Assembly: GCF_019392195.1 (NCBI RefSeq)
Contig: NZ_JAHXKI010000004.1
Span: forward strand, 62,001-126,000
Reading direction: 5' to 3'
DNA: 64,000 nt
DNA from: Marinobacter sp. F4206
GTDB lineage: Bacteria > Pseudomonadota > Gammaproteobacteria > Pseudomonadales > Oleiphilaceae
Part shown: positions 57,800 to 64,000 of the stretch, one piece after another
How the letters are laid out: each line of letters opens with the position of its first letter
How positions within the stretch are numbered: position 1 is the first letter of the stretch
Made by a program: the position numbers and the translations under genes
Notes under the pieces: model-generated
Told to the model about the DNA's origin: nothing
Seen by the model: only the letters and a program-made list of their open reading frames with translations
The model's database searches: none

Positions 57800-59938
57800 T
57801 CAGTACTTGCCGTAAGTGCCTTCTTTGAGTGCGTCGAACAGGTTGGCGGCGTTGTGAATTTCGCCGTCGTACTCGACCTGCTCGTTGCCTCTCAGCGTGA
57901 CCTTGCTGCCATCATCCAGAGTGAACTCGTACAGCGTGTTTTCAAGGTCTTTTTCCTTCACCAGTACGCCCTGGAACGCTTCCGGGTTGAAGCGGAACGT
58001 GGTGCACCCCTTCAGGCCCTTGTCGTAGGCGTACAGGTAGATATCTTTGAAATCACGGTAATCAAAGTCTGTCGGAACATTGGCCGTCTTGGAAATCGAG
58101 GAATCTACCCATTTCTGAGCCGCCGCCTGGATGTCTACGTGCTGGGCCGGGCTCACATCGTCGGATGTTGTGAAGTAGGCCGGCAGTTTCTTGTCGTCAT
58201 CTTCGGAGAACGGCATTGCACCCGGATTGACCAGATGGCGGTAGGCCAGCAGTTCGAACGAGAAGACGTCGACTTTTTCCTTGGTCTTCCGGCCTTCACG
58301 GATGATGTTCCGGGCATAGTGGTGCGAGAAGCTCGGCTCGATACCATTGCTGGCGTTATTGGCCAGCGACAGGCTGATCGTTCCTGTTGGTGCGATGGAG
58401 GTGTGGTGGGTGAAACGCCCACCTTTCTCCGCCAGTTCCTCCACCAGTTTCGGCTCCACGTTGGCAATCTGCTGCATGTACTTGCTGTACTTGGCGTGCA
58501 ATACCCGCCCTTTGAGCTTGTCGCCCAGCTTGTAGCCGTCTTCGGAGAGCTGGGGGCACTTGCTCAGCATCTTCGGTGTGATCTCGAACTCATCGTCCAT
58601 GATCGGGGCTACGCCTTTTTCTTCAGCCAGGGTCAGGGACTGACGCCAGCCTTCGACGGCCATTTCCCGGACCACGTCTTCGGTAAACTGCACCGATTCT
58701 TCAGAACCGTAGGGCATGCGCAGCATCGCGAGGGTAGAGCCGAGGCCAAGAATGCCCATGCCGTGACGGCGCTTGTAAGTGATTTCGTGGCGCTGTTCTT
58801 CCAATGGCAGGCCGTTGATTTCAACCACGTTATCCAGCATGCGGGTGAAGATGCCGACGACCTTGCGGTATTTCTCATAGTTGAAGCTGGCTTTGTCCGT
58901 GAACGGATAGTCGACGAACTTGGTCAGGTTCACCGAACCCAGCAGGCAGCTGCCGTAGGGAGGCAGGGGTTGCTCGCCACAGGGGTTGGTGGCGCGGATG
59001 TCCTCACAGAACCAGTTGTTGTTCATCTGATTGACCTTGTCGATCAGAATGAAGCCTGGCTCGGCGTAATCGTAGGTTGAGGTCATGATGGTATCCCAGA
59101 TGAACTGGGCTTTCAGGGTTCGGTAGATGCGGCATGCAACTTTGCCTTCATCGTTGACCACATAGCCATCAAGGATCGGGAAATCACGGTACACGAACTG
59201 GCTGGCATCGCTCAGATCCAGCTCTTCGTCTTCAACTTCCTTCTGGGTAACGGGGAAGGACAGGTGCCAGTCGTCACCATTCCGAACGGCTTCGATGAAG
59301 TCTTCGGTGATCAGCAGGGACAGGTTGAACTGGCGCAGGCGGCCATCCTCACGCTTGGCCTGGATGAAATCGATCACGTCGGGGTGGTGGACATCGAACG
59401 TCGCCATCTGGGCGCCGCGGCGGCCACCGGCGGACGACACGGTGAAGCACATACGGTCGAAGATATCCATGAACGACAGGGGGCCAGAGGTGGTCGCACC
59501 GGCGCCGGCCACATAGGCACCTTTGGGGCGCAGAGTGGAGAATTCATACCCAATGCCGCAGCCGGCTTTGAGGGTCAGACCAGCTTCGTGGTTCTTCTCC
59601 AGGATGTCGTTCATGGAATCCTGGACGGAGCCGGATACCGTGCAGTTGATGGTGGACGTTGCCGGCTTGTGGGCTTCTGCGCCTGCGTTGGACGTGATGC
59701 GTCCGGCGGGAATGGCACCATTCTGCAGTGCCCAGATAAAGTCCTTCATGTGCTTTGTGCGCACGGACTTGTTTTCGACTTCAGACAGGGCCTTGGCTAC
59801 ACGTTCGTACGTAGCGTTGATGTCCTTGTCGACGGGCTCGCCAGTCTTGGTTTTCAGCTGGTATTTGCTGTTCCAGATGTCGAGCGAAGCTTCCTGCATC
59901 GGAATTGTAGTAACCACTGCCTGTGCCTTAGCGTTCAT
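57800..59938 (-). CDS. nrdJa: Class II (B12-dependent) ribonucleotide reductase, NrdJa
   Basis: The catalytic subunit, about 712 residues, reduces ribonucleotides to deoxyribonucleotides using adenosylcobalamin and needs no oxygen. The substrate-barrel shows RGAQMATFDVHHPDVIDFI, the C-terminal-type NPCGEQPLPPYGSC with the active-site Cys, and HTSIAPTGTISLSLANNASN. I use the ATG at 59938 because AGGG lies about 7-10 bases ahead; the ATG at 59983 has AGGAG directly abutting it with no spacing. Upstream are paired NrdR boxes. Confidence 0.95.
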   Translation of the reverse strand: MNAKAQAVVTTIPMQEASLDIWNSKYQLKTKTGEPVDKDINATYERVAKALSEVENKSVRTKHMKDFIWALQNGAIPAGRITSNAGAEAHKPATSTINCTVSGSVQDSMNDILEKNHEAGLTLKAGCGIGYEFSTLRPKGAYVAGAGATTSGPLSFMDIFDRMCFTVSSAGGRRGAQMATFDVHHPDVIDFIQAKREDGRLRQFNLSLLITEDFIEAVRNGDDWHLSFPVTQKEVEDEELDLSDASQFVYRDFPILDGYVVNDEGKVACRIYRTLKAQFIWDTIMTSTYDYAEPGFILIDKVNQMNNNWFCEDIRATNPCGEQPLPPYGSCLLGSVNLTKFVDYPFTDKASFNYEKYRKVVGIFTRMLDNVVEINGLPLEEQRHEITYKRRHGMGILGLGSTLAMLRMPYGSEESVQFTEDVVREMAVEGWRQSLTLAEEKGVAPIMDDEFEITPKMLSKCPQLSEDGYKLGDKLKGRVLHAKYSKYMQQIANVEPKLVEELAEKGGRFTHHTSIAPTGTISLSLANNASNGIEPSFSHHYARNIIREGRKTKEKVDVFSFELLAYRHLVNPGAMPFSEDDDKKLPAYFTTSDDVSPAQHVDIQAAAQKWVDSSISKTANVPTDFDYRDFKDIYLYAYDKGLKGCTTFRFNPEAFQGVLVKEKDLENTLYEFTLDDGSKVTLRGNEQVEYDGEIHNAANLFDALKEGTYGKY

Positions 59939-60050
59939 TGCCACCCTCGGTATTCTCAGTATGTCTTCTTTTGACAGCGCCATCTCCTGTGACAGCGCTG
60001 TACCCCTTGAATTTCCTAAAGTCCGGTCTAGGCCCCCTGCGCGCGAGCAA

Positions 60051-60066
60051 CCACTACATGTGGTGG
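60051..60066. promoter_or_regulatory. NrdR-box-like dyad near the nrdJa start
   Basis: CCACTACATGTGGTGG fits C4, A6, A8, T9, T11 and G13 of the NrdR consensus. It is the core of a longer GCAACCAC/GTGGTTGC palindrome (60047-60070), so it could be an NrdR site or an mRNA hairpin in the nrdJ leader. Confidence 0.4.
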
Positions 60067-60184
60067 TTGCTGATTAAGCGTTAACGCGCCGGGACACTCC
60101 GGTTTCTGCTTTGGATCGTTGTTGCCGGCTTGGCTGAAGCCGTTTTTGGGGCCGCCTGGCGGCGGGTTACCCCGGAAGTCCTTG

Positions 60185-60232
60185 CCCCTATATATGGGCT
60201 TATTTTTACGAAAGTATAACAGGATATAGTGT
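60185..60232 (-). promoter_or_regulatory. Pair of NrdR boxes upstream of nrdJa
   Basis: On the minus strand ACACTATATCCTGTTA (60217-60232) and AGCCCATATATAGGGG (60185-60200) match the NrdR consensus acaCwAtATaTwGtgt, with centres 32 bases apart and 16 bases between, the usual spacing of paired boxes. NrdR with dATP would repress nrdJ here. Both lie about 250-300 bases from the likely start, in a 585-base gap that otherwise holds only GC-rich short dyads. Confidence 0.75.
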
Positions 60233-60349
60233 TGTGTGAACAAGAACGCAACTATTGATTGGTGTGATGGCGCAAAGAAAATCAATCGACCGATGGTTGC
60301 AACGCTGAAAATCTCCGAAAAACGAGAGCTTGGCTTCGAATCTTCATTA

Positions 60350-60365
60350 ACACTACATGTTGTGG
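60350..60365. promoter_or_regulatory. NrdR-box-like dyad, distal
   Basis: ACACTACATGTTGTGG fits the NrdR consensus better than the 60051 site. It lies 158 bases before the DUF6160 gene start and 125 bases from the paired boxes. Either it is a further nrdJ site or the divergent gene is also controlled. Confidence 0.4.
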
Positions 60366-60523
60366 TCAAAAAATGTGCGAGTTGGGCATCGTATGGTTGT
60401 GAATAGCAACCAATTTGTGACCCCTGCACGTACCCCGGGACAACGTGTCGCTAGAGTATGGGGGTGGCGTCGTACAAAGCAGTGGCCCACAGGAAGTGAT
60501 AACTACTATAAAAGGAACGAACA

Positions 60524-61336
60524 ATGAAAGGCCTGAAACCTACCTTGCTAGCGCTGTGCGTTGCAGGTGTTCCACCTGCGGCCATGGCGGAGATCCAGAT
60601 GCTGGATGATTCCGTGATGGGGAATATCACCGGTCAGGCCGGTGTCACCATCGAGCTTGAAACCAAGCTGAACATCGATCGCTTCATCTACACCGATGAA
60701 GGCTCGTTGGAAGTGAACGATATCTTCGTGGGCGGTACCAATCGTACCGATCTGTTTTCCGAAATGCGTCTGAATCTGACAGGGCGTGCGGCGAACACCC
60801 TGTTAGATAATATCCGCATTGATATTGACGTCCTGTCTGATGGGGATGCAATTATCAACTTCCAGCCACAAGATCTGGCGTTTATTGATCTGGGCGTTAG
60901 AACGGGATCCTGGAATCTGATCGGTCAGACGGATAGCACCACCATCATGGACAACTTCAGGATGGATGCGCTTATCGGTTCGGGGACGATTTCGGTGGAT
61001 ACCGCAACTGATGAGCTCAATTTCATCACCGACATTGCTATCGATGATATGGATTTCGACGTGCCATTTCTGGCGCTTGGAATCCGTGACTTTGAGCTTA
61101 CCGGTTCTGGGTACGATCTGAATGCGCCTCGGGCGTTGGATCTCTTTGCCAGAGTGGATATGGACATCTACAAGGCGCCTAACAGCGCTGGCGTGGACAG
61201 TCTTGCGGTCGATCTCAATACCTTCGAGGCGGATATCCGCATTGGTGGTGTGATTGTGGGCGGCACATCGATTGGCTCGCTTGCACTGGATGACCTGGCG
61301 ATTAGCAACACCGCGATGCGAATCTACGGTCACTGA
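60524..61336 (+). CDS. DUF6160 / FilA-like exported protein
   Basis: A 270-residue secreted protein with a signal peptide (about 1-22, ending PAAMA) followed by the hallmark MLDDSVMGNITGQAGVTIEL of the DUF6160 family, which includes the pilus-associated FilA of Acinetobacter. The remainder is a beta-rich series of Asp/Ile/Leu-rich strands such as IDIDVLSDGDAIINFQPQDL, which suggests a filament- or surface-located beta solenoid. A role in pili is inference; no pilus genes lie in the window. Confidence 0.75.
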   Translation: MKGLKPTLLALCVAGVPPAAMAEIQMLDDSVMGNITGQAGVTIELETKLNIDRFIYTDEGSLEVNDIFVGGTNRTDLFSEMRLNLTGRAANTLLDNIRIDIDVLSDGDAIINFQPQDLAFIDLGVRTGSWNLIGQTDSTTIMDNFRMDALIGSGTISVDTATDELNFITDIAIDDMDFDVPFLALGIRDFELTGSGYDLNAPRALDLFARVDMDIYKAPNSAGVDSLAVDLNTFEADIRIGGVIVGGTSIGSLALDDLAISNTAMRIYGH

Positions 61337-61355
61337 TCGGGCTTCAGTCAAGTGC

Positions 61356-61388
61356 AATAAAAAGCGGGGCCAGGCCCCGCTTTTTATT
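61356..61388. terminator. Bidirectional terminator between convergent genes
   Basis: AATAAAAAGCGGGGC and its reverse complement GCCCCGCTTTTTATT flank a CAG loop, a perfect 15-base dyad with A and T runs on both sides. It can end both the DUF6160 gene and the ABC operon. Confidence 0.95.
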
Positions 61389-61401
61389 GGGTATTGCTGG
61401 C

Positions 61402-62196
61402 TTAGCCTAACAGCAGGCTGTCGTCATCCACTGACAACCCCCGCTGCTTCTCGAACAGGCCAAGAAGGTCTTTCACTTCCAGGCCTTCGCGCTCACTACC
61501 GGCTATGTCGAACACCACCTGGCCCTGGTGGAGCATGACTGTTCTGTCGCCCACTTCCAGAGCCTGTTTCATGCTGTGAGTGACCATCAGGGCAGTCAGC
61601 TTTTGCTCTTCGATGATCTTTGTGGTGAGTTCCAGCACGAACGCCGCGGTTTTGGGATCCAGAGCCGCAGTGTGTTCGTCCAGCAGCAGGATGCTGGACG
61701 GTGTCAGGCTGGCCATCAGAAGGCTGACGGCCTGGCGTTGGCCGCCAGAGAGCAGCCCCATTTTGTCACCGAGCCGATTTTCCAGGCCAAGCTTCAGCGA
61801 AGACAGGCTCTCCCGAAACTGCTCAAGGTACTGCCTCTTGACCGCCGCGCTCAGGCCGCGACGTTGGCCACGCTTGATGGCCAATGCGAGGTTTTCCTCA
61901 ATGGAAAGAGCTTCACAGGTTCCCGCCAGGGGGTCCTGGAAAACCCTGGCAACGCGTCCTGCGCGTTTGTGTGTCGGCAGTTTGGTGACATCGACGTTGT
62001 CGACGATGATCTCGCCACTGTCCACGAGAACTTCTCCGGAAAGGGCGTTCAGAAACGTGGATTTACCGGCGCCGTTGCTGCCAATGACGGTCACGAATTC
62101 ACCCTGGTTGACCGTCAGGCTCATCCCCCGGAGGGCGGGGTTTTCCAGGGGCGTTCCCTTGCCAAAGGTCAGTCGGAGATCGCTTGCACTGATCAT
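61402..62196 (-). CDS. ABC transporter ATPase (TrpX-type uptake system)
   Basis: A 264-residue ABC ATPase. Walker A IGSNGAGKST, signature LLSGGQRQAVSLLMA and Walker B ILLLDEHTAALD are complete; the Q-loop is near VFQDPLAG. The third gene of an uptake operon after the binding protein and permease, it ends at a strong terminator. The H of the switch is in MVTHSMKQAL. ABC importers of this type (with a TrpX-like binding protein) have been linked to aromatic amino acids. Confidence 0.92.
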   Translation of the reverse strand: MISASDLRLTFGKGTPLENPALRGMSLTVNQGEFVTVIGSNGAGKSTFLNALSGEVLVDSGEIIVDNVDVTKLPTHKRAGRVARVFQDPLAGTCEALSIEENLALAIKRGQRRGLSAAVKRQYLEQFRESLSSLKLGLENRLGDKMGLLSGGQRQAVSLLMASLTPSSILLLDEHTAALDPKTAAFVLELTTKIIEEQKLTALMVTHSMKQALEVGDRTVMLHQGQVVFDIAGSEREGLEVKDLLGLFEKQRGLSVDDDSLLLG

Positions 62197-62205
62197 GTCG
62201 CCTCC

Positions 62206-63108
62206 TCAGGCCTTGTTACGGGTGAATTTGCCGATCACGGAACTGCGAACGCCGGGCAGAACGATTGCCAGGGTTACCAGGACTGCTGTGATCAGGTTCA
62301 GGTCCTGGGCCTGAAGCCCAAGTACGTCGGCGTTCAGTGCGAACGCAATGGCCAGCCGGTAAATGATGGCGCCAAACACGCAGGCGAGCAGGGCGCGCAC
62401 TACGGTCGAGGGTGTGATCACAGCCTCGCCCCCGATCAGCGAGGCCAGGCCGATCACGATGACGCCAACGCCCATGGTCACGTCTGCGGCACCCTGGCTC
62501 TGGGCAAACAGTGCGCCAGCCAGGCCAACGAGGCCGTTGGACAGGGCGACACCCAGTACGATCATAGCCCCCGTCGCAATGCCCTGGGCCCGGGCCATCC
62601 GGGGATTGGCGCCGGTGGCGCGCATGGCCAGACCGGTTTCCGACTTCATAAAGCGCCAGAGCAGAATCAGCGCCACGATCACCACAATGATAAACAGCAA
62701 CACGGGTACCTGATGGTAGGCCAGGTCGAGGTTATACCAGGGAGTGAGGACAGTCTGTTCGGTGAGAAGCGCAACATTTGGCCGGCCCATGATGCGCAGA
62801 TTCACGGAATAAAGCGCAATCATGGTGAGGATCGAAGCCAGCAAATTCAGAATCTTGAGTTTCACGTTGAGTAATGCTGTGACCGCCCCTGCGGCCATCC
62901 CGGCAAGCACAGCCGCGCCTGTGGCGATCCAGGGATTCCAGCCGCCAATGATGAGGACGGCGGCGACAGCCGCACCCAGCGGGAAGCTACCGTCGACGGT
63001 GAGGTCCGGGAAGTCCAGTACCCGGAACGAGATGTAAATGCCAAAGGCGACCAGGCCGTAAATGAGGCCGGTCTCAATGGCGCCATAGAATGCGATTTCA
63101 CTGAGCAT
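62206..63108 (-). CDS. ABC transporter permease (TrpX-type system)
   Basis: A 300-residue permease with about eight to nine hydrophobic helices, similar to branched-chain-amino-acid-type permeases. Early segments are YGLVAFGIYISFRVLDFPDL and GSFPLGAAVAAVLI, and a conserved cytoplasmic loop is TGLAMRATGANPRMARAQG, typical of this class. It lies 9 bases before the ATPase gene and is preceded by a hairpin after the binding-protein gene. Confidence 0.92.
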   Translation of the reverse strand: MLSEIAFYGAIETGLIYGLVAFGIYISFRVLDFPDLTVDGSFPLGAAVAAVLIIGGWNPWIATGAAVLAGMAAGAVTALLNVKLKILNLLASILTMIALYSVNLRIMGRPNVALLTEQTVLTPWYNLDLAYHQVPVLLFIIVVIVALILLWRFMKSETGLAMRATGANPRMARAQGIATGAMIVLGVALSNGLVGLAGALFAQSQGAADVTMGVGVIVIGLASLIGGEAVITPSTVVRALLACVFGAIIYRLAIAFALNADVLGLQAQDLNLITAVLVTLAIVLPGVRSSVIGKFTRNKA

Positions 63109-63129
63109 GGGTAATATTCACTGTGAAAG

Positions 63130-63164
63130 AAAACGGGCGGGCCCTTGTGGGGTCCGCCCGTTTT
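63130..63164 (-). terminator. Internal hairpin between binding protein and permease genes
   Basis: AAAACGGGCGG and CCGCCCGTTTT form a strong stem around a GC-rich loop, in the 65-base gap between the two genes. A T-run follows on the minus strand. It probably lowers the level of permease and ATPase mRNA compared with the binding protein, a common feature of ABC uptake operons. Confidence 0.8.
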
Positions 63165-63173
63165 GGTCAGGCG

Positions 63174-64000
63174 TTACTTGTCGCTTTTGACGACTTCTTT
63201 GGCGTCCCGGATCAGGTCCTCAGACAGGGTGATGCCCATACGCTTACCCGCGGCAGGGTTCACAAACAGATCCAGTGTATCCATGGTTTCCACTGGCATA
63301 TCGCCGGGATTGGCGCCGTTCAGGACTTTGGCGACCATCGCGCCGGTTTGGCGGCCGTGGTTGTAGTAGTCGAAGCCGAGCGCCGCGACGGCCCCGCGAG
63401 CGACCGTTGCGGTATCCGCCGCAAACACAGGGATCCCGGCGCGTTCACCGACCGAGATGACGGCCTCTGCGGCACTGATCACCGTATTGTCTGTGGTCAG
63501 ATAGATAGCGTCGACTTCGCCCACCAGAGAGCGGGAGGCACCAAGTACTTCGGATGTCTTGGTTGCTGCCGCCTTGACCAGTTTCAGATCACGGGCGGCC
63601 AGACGTTCCTCAAGAAGTTCTACGAGTGATACGGCATTGGCTTCACCGGGGTTGTAGACCGTACCAATGCGCTTGGCATCGGGCATGACGCGCTGAAGCA
63701 TGTCCAGGTGTTTGTCGATCGGCAGCATGTCGCTGACGCCCGAAATATTTTTGCCCGGCGCCTCAAGACTGGAGACCAACTTGGCGCCAACCGGGTCGGT
63801 CACGGCCGAGAAGATCACTGGAATATTGCGGGCTGCGGCTGCGACCGTCTGGGCAGACGGCGTTGCGATGGCTACGATCACGTCGGGGCTCTCGCCGACA
63901 AATTTACGGGCAATCTGAGAGGCAATGGCCGAATTTCCCTGCGCGCTTTCGTGCATGACGGTCAGGTTGTCACCCTCCGTGTAGCCCTGCTCGGCAAGTT
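63174..64000 (-). CDS. TrpX-like ABC substrate-binding protein (5' part beyond window)
   Basis: The frame runs off the window end: the 14 or so codons before the first visible ATG (63956) remain in frame and look coding (LAEQGYTEGDNLTV), so the gene starts past 64000. The visible about 275 residues have PDVIVAIATPSAQTVAAA and IPVIFSAVTDPVGAKLVSS, typical of the PF04392-type binding proteins whose known relatives bind tryptophan or tyrosine. The end is KRMGITLSEDLIRDAKEV. The likely signal sequence is outside the window. Confidence 0.88.
   Translation of the reverse strand, partial: LAEQGYTEGDNLTVMHESAQGNSAIASQIARKFVGESPDVIVAIATPSAQTVAAAARNIPVIFSAVTDPVGAKLVSSLEAPGKNISGVSDMLPIDKHLDMLQRVMPDAKRIGTVYNPGEANAVSLVELLEERLAARDLKLVKAAATKTSEVLGASRSLVGEVDAIYLTTDNTVISAAEAVISVGERAGIPVFAADTATVARGAVAALGFDYYNHGRQTGAMVAKVLNGANPGDMPVETMDTLDLFVNPAAGKRMGITLSEDLIRDAKEVVKSDK

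Noticed and set aside
60028..60429. 133-codon minus-strand open frame upstream of nrdJa
   Set aside because: It covers the NrdR boxes and other dyads, has no recognisable domain, contains a composition unlike neighbouring proteins and has no good ribosome binding site; it is probably noncoding leader and promoter DNA.
60430..60520. Possible cobalamin riboswitch (CAGTGGC motif, a reverse B12 box) upstream of nrdJa
   Set aside because: The motif is isolated; none of the other conserved AdoCbl aptamer parts is seen and it would be nearly 550 bases from the nrdJa start, partly in front of another gene.

Overview
The window looks like a contiguous piece of a gammaproteobacterial chromosome of roughly 55-60% G+C. 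The gene content and order (gyrA-serC-pheA-hisC-tyrA/aroA fusion-cmk-rpsA-ihfB-lapAB-pyrF; pyrD-rmf-rlmKL; split class II nrdJab; tesA divergent from a LolD-like ABC pair) match the Pseudomonas/Marinobacter side of the class. A marine Marinobacter-like organism is my best guess. That is inference from gene order and protein character, not a database result. I see no phage, insertion sequence, CRISPR array or rRNA operon, and no clearly broken gene.

Layout. 1-5.7 kb: the tail of an upstream gene, a tandem universal-stress protein, a ZIP-like membrane protein, then on the minus strand an FtsH-type protease with an overlapping thiamine-binding-like gene and gamma-glutamyltransferase. 5.8-20.3 kb: a long plus-strand block with purU, gyrA, the serine/aromatic amino acid/histidine genes serC-pheA-hisC-tyrA/aroA-cmk (most junctions overlap or nearly so), then rpsA, ihfB, lapA, lapB and pyrF. 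20.3-28 kb: tRNA-Asn, an aspartate aminotransferase, uvrB, a divergent pair encoding a GNAT/C39-peptidase fusion and an RLAN/RimK-type ATP-grasp ligase, and a CDF metal exporter. 28-35 kb: pyrD, rmf, rlmKL, a small outer-membrane barrel, a possible DEDD-type nuclease, an M18 aminopeptidase and a second identical tRNA-Asn.

35-46 kb: YheT-type hydrolase, tesA, an ABC ATPase/giant permease pair, a periplasmic solute-binding protein, an iron-alcohol dehydrogenase operon with an SCP2-like partner and a striking operator-like palindrome in its promoter, a BepA-like lipoprotein protease, DUF599 and two tandem hotdog thioesterases. 46-56 kb: a large dispersed-repeat-like hairpin, htpG, DUF2835, a tiny 30-codon ORF, dusC, an exported metallo-beta-lactamase-fold protein, class I aldolase, a large protein whose C-terminal half resembles cyanobacterial acyl-ACP reductase, a twin-CDGSH/glutamate-synthase-like fusion and a YgeA-type racemase. 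56-64 kb: DksA-like and YkgJ-like zinc/cysteine proteins, nrdJb-nrdJa behind a long regulatory region with paired NrdR boxes, a DUF6160 exported protein and a three-gene ABC importer cut by the window end.

The least explained items are the acyl-ACP-reductase-like fusion (51.9-54.0 kb), the GNAT-C39 peptidase/ATP-grasp pair (23.9-26.8 kb), the minus-strand hairpin at 46.1-46.2 kb, the palindrome inside the alcohol dehydrogenase promoter (42.8 kb), and the 30-codon ORF at 48.5 kb.
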